In this document: one piece after another, positions 49,701 to 51,229 of the stretch
Position numbering within the stretch: the stretch's first letter is position 1
How the letters are laid out: each line of letters begins with the position of its first letter
Source: Oreohelix idahoensis
Lineage: Eukaryota; Mollusca; Gastropoda; Stylommatophora; Oreohelicidae
DNA: 64,000 nt
Assembly: GCA_024509875.1 (NCBI GenBank)
Contig: JAMPIV010008531.1
Span: 434,001-498,000 of the forward strand
Direction of reading: 5' to 3'
Program-made: the position numbers and the translations under genes
Notes under the pieces: generated by a model
What the model saw: the letters and a program-made list of their open reading frames with translations, nothing else
Database searches by the model: none
What the model was told of the DNA's origin: nothing

Positions 49701-51144
49701 CCAGTCTAGTCATGCTCGAAGCTCTTCGTGTTTTCCACCAGGATCTCGTCATAGACCTAAGCAGAAAGTGTCCAGAAGGGCCAAAGCCATGCCTTCATTC
49801 AGTCCACATGGGTCATCAGATTCCGACATGGAAACTAACAGTGTCAAAGGGTTTTCCAGCTCTAATCATGATCAGTACTCACTACTTAACAGCACCAAAA
49901 CTGTGGAGGAGGAACTTAGCGAAGAAGAACTCACCAATGAGCAAATGGAAGACATCATATTTTTGAGAAAGCCTGTTTTATCTGCTTCAAGTTTGACTTT
50001 ATCTAAACCATTATCGCATTCAGCAAGCAGTTTGTACATAAATAAACCTTCAAAGGGGCCTAGTATAAATACTTCAGTGTCCACTTTGAAGTCTTCTTTA
50101 TCTGCAACAGACCTAAAAAAATACAATAAATCGTCACCATTAAGCTCAAAACCCAAGATAATCCCAATAGAACCTTTGAAGCCTCCTATAGAGACCCCCA
50201 TTAACAAACCAAAGGTTATTTCAGTGACACCAAAGGTTATTTCAGTGACACCAAAACTAATCCCTACTGAACCTGTGGATTCTATGTCTGAACCCAAAGA
50301 GAGCACAGATAAGGAGAGTGCTGGGATAGATGGCCAAGCATTAGTTAAACCTGGTCCAGCACCAGTGAAATCTGGTGACAAAACACAGAATTCCACACCT
50401 AAAATGCCAAAATCTATTCTGAAGTCTAGTGCAGCTCCTGCTGAATCCTTTGCAGAAAGTAAGCTAAACAAGCCTGCTGTCTCCTCACCAGTTTCATCCT
50501 TTAACAGTAAAGAGAACGACTTTGGTGATGTAGACATGCGTGCCCCTCACCAGCATTCTGCAGGTTTGAACCCAGTTTTCTTATCAGCTGGCCAGACATC
50601 AATTCTACAACCTTCTGTGCCACCTTTACACCAACAACAGTCACCACAGCCGCTTTCACCCAACTTGTCTTTTGGCTCCTGGCTGGCACCTGGTGATATC
50701 CAACCACCACTTTATCCACTGTCATCAGCATTGCAATGTTCGTCACCTTTTAAGCTCCCAGTGACACCACCTTCTCCACCTTCACCACCTACTGATTCAC
50801 CACCTTCCCCTATTGATGGAAACTCACCAGCTTCCCCACCATTAGACTCTCCGGCCTCTCCACCTTCTTCACCAGCAAGAATAGACTCAGAATCCCCAGC
50901 ATCACCACCGCAATCAGTGTTTACAGGACAACCCAGGTCATCACCAGTTGCCATCCCAACTTCTCGCGTCCAGCAGAATGCATTTCCAGAAGTCAGTTTT
51001 ATTTATCAAAACCCATTTATCCCCACCCAGATGGGCAGCAGAGGCAGTGCGAGAGAAGGTATTGATAACGCTGACGACATGAAAAAATTTCTCAATTCTG
51101 GGTTTGACTCAGACCCAGACAGCTCGTATGAAGATGAACGGTAG
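3827..51144 (+). CDS. TASOR/TEX15-family protein (DUF3715), nine exons, 5' partial
   Basis: The exons listed separately join with consistent phases into 926 codons including the TAG at 51142-51144. Residues 1 to about 175 resemble the DUF3715 pseudo-PARP domain. The hallmarks are an YLDRRRDMK helix, an AFLSVDS strand, C-x-D-G-V, a VCKHADI segment, LLKGKVK, LEPTPNYDCH, VYEYGD and PRQVLPYAVV. Residues 215-311 continue with a WRGRLHVHL strand and a Cys-rich segment. Residues 339-925 are low complexity: acidic DDSDLSDDEE, then Ser/Thr/Pro-rich, with PPSPP repeats near 797-852, ending EDER. In vertebrates this family includes the HUSH scaffold TASOR, which directs H3K9me3 silencing of retroelements, and the germline protein TEX15, which acts with piRNA-directed silencing. 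Which paralogue this is cannot be told here. The family call comes from remembered motif patterns, not a search. Confidence 0.7.
4020..4815 (+). mobile_element. LINE fragment, RT C-terminal region, with expanded internal minisatellite
   Basis: Plus-strand relatives of the minus-strand LINE at 25394-30410: YIYLGSNID, then WYGSETWR, then RRIEGLKWYNKITNVELMTR, and after the minisatellite a TRRCWK/VGHTLR remnant and a WNPLG segment. Frames are broken. It lies in the second recognised intron of the host gene. Confidence 0.7.
4337..4745 (+). repeat. 36-bp minisatellite grown from a LINE codon block
   Basis: About eleven tandem units of 36 bases, each coding 12 residues of the form MTRTRQVxVEQE, remain in one frame for most of the array. 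The same 12-residue block occurs once at the same place in the LINE copy on the minus strand near 25610-25670 (MTRTRQVPVEQE). Units differ mainly at the codons giving T, S or P after V. Confidence 0.85.
4820..6412 (+). mobile_element. LINE 3' half with RNase H domain, split by another LINE
   Basis: It encodes TWIHAYTDGSATNATEDGGG (RNase H start, with the catalytic Asp in YTDGSA), then after an insertion IFSDALSVITTLKSQ, VIQWIPSHCNIPGNEEADRL (RNase H end) and a C-terminal FRLRTGHNRLRYHL ... CDCGTDKMTAEHLLQRCP zinc-like motif ending at 6404. The RNase H and the C-x-C ... H ... C tail are typical of jockey- or CR1-like LINEs. It is 5'-truncated and frameshifted. A fragment of a similar element lies at 34230-34549. 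Confidence 0.75.
5293..5681 (-). mobile_element. LINE 3' end inserted in the RNase H LINE
   Basis: It is flanked by an 11-bp duplication AGCTTAAGCAA (5282-5292 and 5682-5692). The minus strand codes GKRKKGRPKETLRKTIIREG and RGVASQRTTWRALISALC, the usual C-terminus of another LINE family. The element ends in an (AAT)n tail read TTA on the plus strand side at 5293-5310. The insertion splits the host RNase H domain. Confidence 0.82.
6413..6600 (+). mobile_element. LINE 3'-terminal fragment
   Basis: It matches the last ~180 bases of the LINE family ending with the CTCCTTGGGCAGCTGAAGG segment. Compare 52745-52945 on the plus strand and 25394-25570 on the minus strand. It is non-coding by decay. 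Confidence 0.6.
6600..6730 (+). repeat. Arm of a foldback-type repeat
   Basis: The stretch with GGCAGGCTTCCTGCATCAG and GGGACCAGCTACAGTGG matches the right arm of the elements at 33040-34030 and 51230-52500. Only one arm is recognisable here. Confidence 0.5.
6790..6862 (+). CDS. TASOR-like gene, exon 2
   Basis: It has acceptor TTTTCAG and donor GTATGT at 6863. Its 73 bases read VDKMCRDGVRCGNQQFSGLG and end with one base of a split codon that becomes Ala with the next exon. The 2.9-kb intron before it holds LINE pieces. Confidence 0.68.
7060..7148 (+). CDS. TASOR-like gene, exon 3
   Basis: It has acceptor ATTTCAG, donor GTATGT at 7149 and a 197-bp intron before it. It encodes the VHVCKHADILTPMKPKFGDK strand region followed by LLIVKLLK and ends in phase 0. 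The acceptor phase matches exon 2. Confidence 0.72.
7283..7445 (+). pseudogene. Scrambled relic of host exons 4 and 7 with flanking intron
   Basis: Bases 7289-7352 match the end of the intron before exon 4 (TTTTTAAATAACACCCCATT, acceptor and GGCAAAGTGAAGACA). After about 12 bases the sequence becomes a copy of the exon 7 acceptor region (GATTTGAGTC, CAGGATTT) and its start (TCAAAATT ... TAG ... CTGTATCCT ... ACACA). In the gene these two pieces are about 2.7 kb apart. The relic carries intronic bases, so it is not a retrocopy, and it has stops. Confidence 0.7.
7611..9732 (+). mobile_element. pogo/Tigger-like DNA transposon, inactive
   Basis: TIRs start CCGTAAAATCTGCGCGTATA at the left. The reverse complement at the right end reads CCGTAAAATCTCGCATATAA. 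Both are flanked by TA (7609-7610 and 9733-9734). Subterminal repeats of GTGTATTATAC type follow at both ends. The internal transposase is in three frames. It sits in the 3.4-kb intron between exons 3 and 4. Confidence 0.88.
7907..9015 (+). pseudogene. pogo/Tigger-like transposase, frameshifted
   Basis: The ATG at 7907 opens MNLRKCYTAAEKAL. A frameshift then leads to VVKYAESNGNRAASRHF and RLWRKNKEAL (helix-turn-helix DNA-binding domain). After another shift comes the DDE domain: IGNADQTPLTFDMP (first Asp), VFIRTTGHEKSHFTVML, LPPFIIFKRKTLPKG, then a frame break with a TGA near 8710. Next are LVLDSFRYHRMPSIQKEMK (second Asp) and SGMTHLLQPLDVAVNKPMKG (third Asp). The final part, SDVAEWVFAAWK-like, ends at 9015. 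At least two frameshifts and one stop abolish function. An acidic Ser-rich tail (SSESDSSSSSSSF) is open to 9413 in another frame. The family moves by cut-and-paste at TA. Confidence 0.8.
9735..10563. other. Intron sequence with no recognised feature
   Basis: AT-rich intron 3 remainder. It ends with the acceptor of exon 4. No repeat copy elsewhere in the window was recognised apart from the short intronic match at 7283. Confidence 0.5.
10564..10701 (+). CDS. TASOR-like gene, exon 4 (domain core)
   Basis: It has acceptor TGTTTCAG and donor GTTAGC at 10702, with 46 codons in phase 0. GKVKTVLCKN followed by LEPTPNYDCHAAK is the best family signature in the gene. A decayed copy of its first bases and its acceptor lies at 7283-7345. 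Confidence 0.78.
10805..11676. mobile_element. piggyBac-type non-autonomous element (MITE)
   Basis: TTAA duplications lie at 10801-10804 and 11677-11680. TIR CCTTTAGCACGCTGC reads inward from both ends. No transposase is present in the 872 bases. TTAA target plus a CCTT-starting TIR is the hallmark of piggyBac. The interior includes a short CCTAAACCTAACCCCTAAA stretch and several A/T runs. It lies between exons 4 and 5. Confidence 0.82.
11945..12066 (+). CDS. TASOR-like gene, exon 5 (domain core)
   Basis: It has acceptor CTTTGCAG and donor GTTAGG at 12067. It encodes FYVYEYGDFKVEDYPRQVLP and YAVVYYTIREPNLS. The pattern YxYEYxD followed by PRQxLPYAVV is characteristic of DUF3715. It ends two bases into a codon. 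Confidence 0.78.
12351..12566 (+). CDS. TASOR-like gene, exon 6
   Basis: It has acceptor CCTTCTCAG and a strong donor GTAAGT at 12567. A Ser/Pro-rich linker is followed by EVWRGRLHVHLVEGGHIF and a hydrophobic segment. The split Ser codon with exon 5 is in phase. Confidence 0.72.
12760..12985 (-). mobile_element. tRNA-derived SINE
   Basis: The minus strand reads from a tRNA-like head with GGTTAGAGTGTTTGCCTC (A box) and GGGTTTAAAGTTCAAAACC (B-box region) to a tail containing GTACCTGTAAATC and AAGTCTCTAACACTTC. It is the same family as 151-402. It lies in the intron between exons 6 and 7. Confidence 0.68.
13249..13447 (+). CDS. TASOR-like gene, exon 7
   Basis: It has acceptor TTTTTCAG and donor GTTTGT at 13448. 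It encodes IKIHSLYPEHNAQFTFFCGL and then a basic helix ending ISMKRE. It precedes the 35.3-kb intron. A scrambled copy of its start lies at 7360-7445. Confidence 0.72.
13540..13766 (-). mobile_element. LINE 3' fragment, left half (split by LTR element)
   Basis: On the minus strand this is the 3' end of the LINE family (the GCTCCTTGGGAAGCTAAAGG end is at 13545-13565). It is cut at 13766 by the LTR element, and its continuation is 25347-25393. Confidence 0.7.
13767..15316 (+). repeat. 5' LTR of LTR element copy 1
   Basis: 1550 bases, TG...CA ends. It matches 23218-25341 outside a 570-base insertion. Open frames in it are the same in both LTRs and are not supported as genes. Confidence 0.88.
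15320..15335 (+). promoter_or_regulatory. Possible primer binding site, LTR element copy 1
   Basis: TGGTAGGCCAGC starts three bases after the LTR and begins with TGG, as needed to pair with a tRNA CCA end. Copy 2 has the related TGGTGGCCAGAGC at the same place. The tRNA was not identified. Confidence 0.35.
16400..17760 (+). repeat. Diverged LTR-like segment inside the leader of copy 1
   Basis: It follows the LTR in order but with many differences: AGATTATTCTTGCT near 16485 (LTR 14020), the ATGCTAACTTAAGATG block near 17390 (LTR 14941), TCTATGTCGAC near 17425, GTACTGTCCAAGTGTG near 17460 and an ACATTTATCA end at 17751-17760. It is absent from the leader of copy 2. The start is uncertain. Confidence 0.6.
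18070..22746 (+). pseudogene. gag-pol of LTR element copy 1, broken
   Basis: The ATG at 18070 starts MSTLEYFIAQGKSLDKSG, followed by a K/E-rich coiled coil (about residues 45-145). Compared with copy 2, an internal stretch of Gag of roughly 65-70 codons is missing near 18915. One frame runs through an Asn/Arg/Tyr-rich basic region, a CPQCKTLFEP ... C-x-H motif, a protease (VLFDSGCTT) and an integrase with HHCC finger. A TAG at 20494-20496 replaces a Trp codon of copy 2. A one-base gain in the C-run near 20520 shifts the frame, and the rest of integrase (LSDHGTQ, NGMVERLNRTL, WKGPY), RT (YLDD) and RNase H follow. A two-base gain near 22510 breaks RNase H. It cannot make the full polyprotein. 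Confidence 0.9.
23218..25341 (+). repeat. 3' LTR of LTR element copy 1, carrying an insertion
   Basis: It matches the 5' LTR from TGTTGCGCAC to GCATTTATCA but is interrupted at 24332-24889. It is preceded by a G-rich tract (TGGGGGGTGTGGTAG) that may be the polypurine tract. Confidence 0.88.
24332..24889 (-). mobile_element. Internally deleted LINE (5' end joined to 3' end)
   Basis: It is flanked by a perfect 12-bp duplication GATGATTATATT (24320-24331 and 24890-24901). The minus strand starts with a 5' leader, has an N-terminal coding start including GRIGFWNV-type endonuclease residues near 24530, then jumps into the C-terminal TVEAEMQRMNQSWGT-type segment and the same 3' end as the LINE at 35699-36899, ending in a (GAA)n tail. 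All of RT is missing, so it is a SINE-sized derivative mobilised by its parent. Confidence 0.82.
25347..25393 (-). mobile_element. LINE fragment, right half of the copy split by the LTR element
   Basis: It continues the LINE fragment at 13540-13766: its CTTTTGTTCCACTA matches CTCTTGTTCCACTG at 25645. It stops at the 3' end of the next LINE copy. Confidence 0.55.
26606..26744. mobile_element. Short TTAA-flanked MITE (piggyBac type)
   Basis: TTAA occurs at 26602-26605 and 26745-26748, with inverted ends CTCTTAC...GTAAGAG. The 139-base interior is GC-rich with two GCGCCACTTCACGGGGC direct repeats. It interrupts LINE RT codons. Removing it plus one TTAA restores the LINE alignment. Confidence 0.75.
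26994..27050 (-). ncRNA. Hammerhead ribozyme motif of the Penelope-like element
   Basis: The minus strand at 27035-27011 reads CTGACGA, a stem-loop AGGGTAAAACCC, then GAAAC and GTC. This fits the hammerhead core CUGANGA / helix II / GAAA / NUH. Helix III would be only two base pairs, as reported for Penelope-like and retrozyme hammerheads that work as dimers. Cleavage would follow the GUC. It was recognised by eye only. Confidence 0.75.
27474..27920 (-). pseudogene. GIY-YIG endonuclease domain of the Penelope-like element
   Basis: Open 148-codon segment. The order is a CQRRICKTCPF Cys motif, KSFTCESRNLIYAIICKRCG, MTYIGETGRRLADRFREHL, then HFNRPDHSGNSDI and a C-terminal LLENRLIFKMG. The motifs YAI and YIG, Arg and the late Glu (ENRLI) are placed as in the nuclease family. 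It cuts target DNA for priming in intact elements. Its upstream RT part is truncated and in another frame, so the protein is not functional as a whole. Confidence 0.8.
29425..30080. other. Unidentified insertion in the LINE endonuclease region
   Basis: The LINE frame is interrupted between ARFKSAKKK-type residues (near 30100) and the IIQCYAPTN segment (near 29410). The intervening ~650 bases have no long frame, no clear TIR and no clear duplication. Short similarity to 63600-64000 (for example CAATGAATATAGC near 29703 and 63980) suggests part of the dispersed repeat at 30430-31860. Confidence 0.45.
30430..31860 (+). repeat. Dispersed unclassified repeat, copy A
   Basis: It shares a series of colinear blocks with 62690-64000, for example GGTCAGCTGTGAAGG/GATCAGCTGTGAAGG and GGCTACGTTAAATGTCTAGGGTA/GACTACGTTAAATGTC. 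No coding potential is recognised. It could be part of an LTR or a non-autonomous element. Confidence 0.5.
31072..31198 (+). repeat. Three-copy 43-44-bp tandem repeat
   Basis: Three near-identical units of TCTGGTGGCCCCACCTCTCC, CGTGCTTGGGGGC and a linker ATATCAGAAG stand in tandem inside repeat copy A. Confidence 0.85.
31861..33035. other. No recognised feature
   Basis: Intron sequence with short frames only. No TIR, LINE or SINE motif was recognised. Confidence 0.5.
33040..34030. mobile_element. Foldback-type element with long imperfect inverted arms
   Basis: The left arm (33045-33110, TGGAGCTACCCACTGCAGGA and AGCCTGCAC) is the inverted counterpart of the right arm (33960-34025, AAGGCTTGGGGGC, ACCAGCTGCGGTGATAG). 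Inner inverted similarity includes TCAGAGACCCCTGGGAA near 33220 and the complement of CCCAGGGATCTCTGA near 33702. It belongs to the same family as 51230-52500. It has no coding capacity. Confidence 0.6.
34230..34549 (+). mobile_element. LINE 3' end inserted in a Penelope relic
   Basis: It is flanked by GAATCAGTA (34221-34229 and 34550-34558). It codes FRLRTGHCRLQAHLHKIKAA, CTCQNGPQTPEHILQTCPLF and KLWGTREELLLMIGFMKATH, then a stop and a GAAGAAGAA tail. This is the C-terminal zinc-like motif region of RNase H-type LINEs, related to 6143-6406. It is severely 5'-truncated. Confidence 0.82.
34560..34625 (-). ncRNA. Second hammerhead ribozyme motif, partly decayed
   Basis: Minus strand 34615-34589: CTGACGA, AGGGTGAAACC, AGAAA, TGTC. 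The core CUGANGA and GAAA are kept. One helix II closing pair and the helix III bases differ from the copy at 26994-27050 (AC/GT there, AT/GT here). Confidence 0.62.
34694..34786. repeat. (TA)n microsatellite
   Basis: About 46 TA units with one TG interruption. It abuts the (ATG)n-like tail of the next LINE. Long (TA)n tracts also border the Tc1-like element. Confidence 0.95.
34790..35508 (-). mobile_element. LINE 3' half, second family
   Basis: A minus-strand frame of about 235 codons: LNTKKTKVLTTDK, FEYLGSIINSSGDCAVEIKR, LYGCETW-type ATYGCETWTLNK, MLRIPWTEKKTNREVL, LKFFGHIKRHNSLEKTVMEG and GKRGRGRPRRRWTQDI. It ends in a CATCATCATCAT-type tail (plus-strand view) at 34787-34798. The segment is the post-catalytic RT region and C-terminal tail of an RTE/R-type LINE distinct from the 25394-30410 family. 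It is 5'-truncated at a (TA)n tract. Confidence 0.85.
35699..36857 (+). pseudogene. LINE reverse transcriptase, N-terminally truncated
   Basis: About 385 codons of uninterrupted RT and C-terminal domain. The RT palm motif YADD and the RQGCPLS motif are intact. The N-terminal endonuclease and early RT motifs are missing because of 5' truncation at insertion. It would not be translated from its own start. The carboxy-terminal RRWSWVGHVLRR/GRPKTTWRR block is shared with the LINE at 25394-30410. Confidence 0.85.
35699..36899 (+). mobile_element. LINE, 5'-truncated, one long frame
   Basis: It is flanked by an 11-bp duplication GGCAACCAAGG (35688-35698 and 36900-36910). The frame is open from the insertion point to TGA at 36857: CVDHIFTLRNIIEQCSEWQR, FVDFEKTFDSIHRDSLW, KTGVRQGCPLSTTLF, LEYADDIALLAHS (catalytic YADD), FTYLGCIVTPDGG, LLYGAECWRVTEKEMSKLSS, RRWSWVGHVLRRDPDAI, GKRNRGRPKTTWRRTVEAEM and WNQFVVALQDA. 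It ends with a short AAAGAAGAAAAGAAG tail. It lacks the endonuclease, so it is dead on arrival. The frame shows little decay, so it is young. It is the parent type of the deletion derivative at 24332-24889. Confidence 0.92.
36919..38302 (+). repeat. 5' LTR of LTR element copy 2
   Basis: 1384 bases, offset by exactly 8710 from the 3' LTR. TG...CA ends. The small frames inside it are identical in the other LTR and are not genes. Confidence 0.95.
38307..38322 (+). promoter_or_regulatory. Possible primer binding site, LTR element copy 2
   Basis: TGGTGGCCAGAGC begins four bases after the LTR. A related TTTTTGGTGGCCA recurs about 50 bases later (near 38357). The tRNA was not identified. Confidence 0.35.
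39395..39595 (+). repeat. Tandem repeat in the leader, about 29-bp unit
   Basis: About seven units of TTTGTTATTGTTTACATTGA with a CTCTGATC linker, the last ones shortened. It is absent from copy 1 at the equivalent place. Confidence 0.85.
39928..41020 (+). CDS. Gag of LTR element copy 2
   Basis: The ATG at 39928 starts MSTFEYFIEQGKALGKTG. Residues about 45-145 are a K/E/Q-rich coiled coil built on AEAEERKLQ-type heptads. Then follows a capsid-like domain (FNPSIDDITFYLDRFESACN, LLKKYQLNEDGYRLKFKTML, FSEFISGIRLTFLRWVELSK and LRDKVMSSVNEAFLSFLHER). The useful frame ends near 40980-41020, where homology with copy 1 continues in the frame one base back, that is in the pol frame. The frame stays open to 41553, but that part is a compositional shadow. 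Gag forms the particle. The long N-terminal coiled coil is unusual and shared with copy 1. Confidence 0.85.
41028..44846 (+). CDS. Pol polyprotein of copy 2 (nucleocapsid-like, PR, IN, RT, RNase H)
   Basis: 1272 codons from the ATG at 41028, though the frame is open upstream and it is probably made as a Gag-Pol fusion. Residues 1-150 are Asn/Arg/Gly-rich basic sequence and a CIQCSTLFDP ... C-x-H motif, like a nucleocapsid. Protease: VLFDSGCTT near 211. Integrase: HAHDSQCAGHMGF and YCRSCKVC finger near 400-440, core AIDIIGPF near 476, LSDHGTQ near 538, VERLNRTL near 573, and WKGPY (GPY/F module) near 711. RT: CVDYRKLNQV near 907, KLDLSKGYWQVPL near 942, FMPFGLMNAPATF, and YLDD near 1003. RNase H: LRSDASSTGIG near 1147, TDQKAL near 1224, and DNVMADILSRCP at the end. 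All catalytic motifs look intact. Integrase before RT is the Gmr1-like order. Confidence 0.93.
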   Translation: MRKFQGSQKNFNKKSNRNYAQNHSDQFQGDSSSQNWRQPNTTRYSTPVNFRNFHKGNRYRGKYFMQRPQYQDNRGSQQHRDSNDSYGNWNSNQDKNYSRDFNDNCRGNNGRGRSQHKRKRYQQTNSVQQESQGADKQVNNDKDHNAIGCSSFDFRRANKCIQCSTLFDPKTVSTLSCGHPLPALPANVAHDGRGSLILHKGLVNSNPVSVLFDSGCTTVGVRQSLVDPSCATGKVIKCVTFGGTLEKYPTAIIHIATPFFTGEVHACLLPNPIADLIIGRIHGVRECTPQQIAVWEEQNIEATNAVVTRAHALDPPLTSLTNNDEVNDQDSHLTITRDSFIKLQEEDPSLQKFFILAKKGDPNQNTNRKSWISMKNGVLVRMVQDSTTSTHSQILVPKSMRLQILQHAHDSQCAGHMGFSRTKSRVLAAFFWPFVSKDIRMYCRSCKVCQEVKSKGPRHAAPIQAADIPIRPFQKMAIDIIGPFRIKSARGHQFILTCVDMCTRWPEAIPLKSISTADIADALWLIFSRLGFPGEILSDHGTQLISDTMSQVMSMLHIKRSLSSIYHPMSNGLVERLNRTLKTLLGKITEDHPQDWDRVLPAALFAYREVPNEHTGFSPFELVFGAQPRGPMSLLHDLITADNISDETQSSYEYVIALRQKIIEACKLATSSSEFAKEKARQFANKNRCLRQLCPGDKALVLLPSRENRLLIAWKGPYAIVSKISDVDYVVDIDGKHKTFHINMLTEFYERPDYLQPIFQATDNSQATRGQYSSLSVIQDEETTFSDVNLPLSMVPLYSTESWKNVTVSPNLSAEEHRQVSSMLQTFQDVLTDIPGHTHVIEHDIVLTDHNPIRVRPYPIPIHFQSQVEKELDEMIRLEIIEPSTSAYSSSMVIVRKKDNNIRICVDYRKLNQVTKFDAEPMPSLEELLNKLSNSRFFTKLDLSKGYWQVPLTERAKPFTAFSTPRGLFQWNFMPFGLMNAPATFVRMMRRILAYRTDVIAYLDDICLFSDSWEDHYLGLYELLSTLREYNLTAKPSKAFIGFSEISFLGHRVGHGLLKTEDHNVSKILNISVPKTKKQVRSLLGLIQFYGRFIPNLSSIMAPLSTLLKKGSPNLIRWSKECQSSLDQVKALFSSPPILKLPTIEKTFVLRSDASSTGIGAALMQEYSDTLHPVMYISRKLNAAEKNYSVLDRELLAMVWSILKLQRFLLGAHFIVETDQKALTAIQSKNLKSSRSTRYAIALQPFHFSVRAIRGSDNVMADILSRCPHDST
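44847..45628 (+). other. 3' non-coding part of LTR element copy 2
   Basis: AT-rich, with blocks shared with copy 1 after its pol (CATTGT..CAGCATTGTAGT-like and GGTGGCACC..TCCTGGAA near 45410 and 22990). It ends with poly-A/poly-T runs and the purine-rich CAGGGAGGGTGCGGTAA that should prime plus-strand synthesis. Confidence 0.7.
45629..47012 (+). repeat. 3' LTR of LTR element copy 2
   Basis: 1384 bases, no difference from the 5' LTR found on line-by-line reading. Confidence 0.95.
47051..48074 (-). pseudogene. Tc1-like transposase, frameshifted
   Basis: The ATG (48074-48072) starts MERLTEQQRWIGIGMLQTGS. Next come a first HTH (VAWNLNVSQSVVSRLWNRYQ), a GRPRVTTRRQD linker and a second HTH (LNATQLQQHL). 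After a frameshift near 47740 comes the DDE domain: VMFSDESCFIF (first Asp), a damaged second-Asp region (FSRMTMHVLTML-like near 47330) and PPMSPDLSPIEHLWDLL (final Glu). The end is near 47051. Two or more frameshifts separate these. The spacing suggests DD34E. Confidence 0.85.
48726..48806 (+). CDS. TASOR-like gene, exon 8
   Basis: It has acceptor CTCTTACAG and donor GTAAGA at 48807, with 27 codons in phase 0. It reads VLFAGMMTHHSYTALSCPNT and PQVRLRK. It is short but cleanly open, and is joined to exon 7 across 35.3 kb on the strength of phase, strand and the absence of any other partner. Confidence 0.62.
49381..51144 (+). CDS. TASOR-like gene, terminal exon (disordered tail)
   Basis: The acceptor is placed at CAAAGAG so that the phase matches exon 8. 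The exon has 587 codons and then TAG. It starts QLMERNIVLKNYGSATTWEG with an acidic DDSDLSDDEE patch and a charged HLRKSMSTIFRDQRHIH stretch, then turns Ser/Thr/Pro-rich. A KVISVTP heptad is tandemly duplicated, and PPSPP/SPASPP repeats precede the end DSDPDSSYEDER. An ATG at 49387 could support an alternative start, but the upstream exons make internal splicing the better reading. The composition and single long frame show it is a real coding exon. Confidence 0.8.
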   Translation, partial: QLMERNIVLKNYGSATTWEGLFDDSDLSDDEEQVELDKTRRHLRKSMSTIFRDQRHIHNKFAAMSLADAEINFAPCVCKKLPSSKIHQQRYRDDDVARVYSAVQSATQSSHARSSSCFPPGSRHRPKQKVSRRAKAMPSFSPHGSSDSDMETNSVKGFSSSNHDQYSLLNSTKTVEEELSEEELTNEQMEDIIFLRKPVLSASSLTLSKPLSHSASSLYINKPSKGPSINTSVSTLKSSLSATDLKKYNKSSPLSSKPKIIPIEPLKPPIETPINKPKVISVTPKVISVTPKLIPTEPVDSMSEPKESTDKESAGIDGQALVKPGPAPVKSGDKTQNSTPKMPKSILKSSAAPAESFAESKLNKPAVSSPVSSFNSKENDFGDVDMRAPHQHSAGLNPVFLSAGQTSILQPSVPPLHQQQSPQPLSPNLSFGSWLAPGDIQPPLYPLSSALQCSSPFKLPVTPPSPPSPPTDSPPSPIDGNSPASPPLDSPASPPSSPARIDSESPASPPQSVFTGQPRSSPVAIPTSRVQQNAFPEVSFIYQNPFIPTQMGSRGSAREGIDNADDMKKFLNSGFDSDPDSSYEDER

Positions 51145-51193
51145 TAAAGTGCCAACTTCTTTTAATTTGAGGTGAACTGAAAGTTTTTGTCAA

Positions 51194-51199
51194 AATAAA
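51194..51199 (+). terminator. Poly(A) signal AATAAA of the TASOR-like gene
   Basis: AATAAA lies 50 bases after the stop codon, just before the start of a repeat at 51230. It is the first canonical signal downstream. Confidence 0.45.
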
Positions 51200-51229
51200 T
51201 CTTATCACCATCATTTACTGTTTTCTCCG

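Noticed and set aside
49872..50537. 221-codon minus-strand frame under the terminal exon
   Set aside because: It is a shadow of the Ser/Pro-rich coding frame on the plus strand, with no independent motif.
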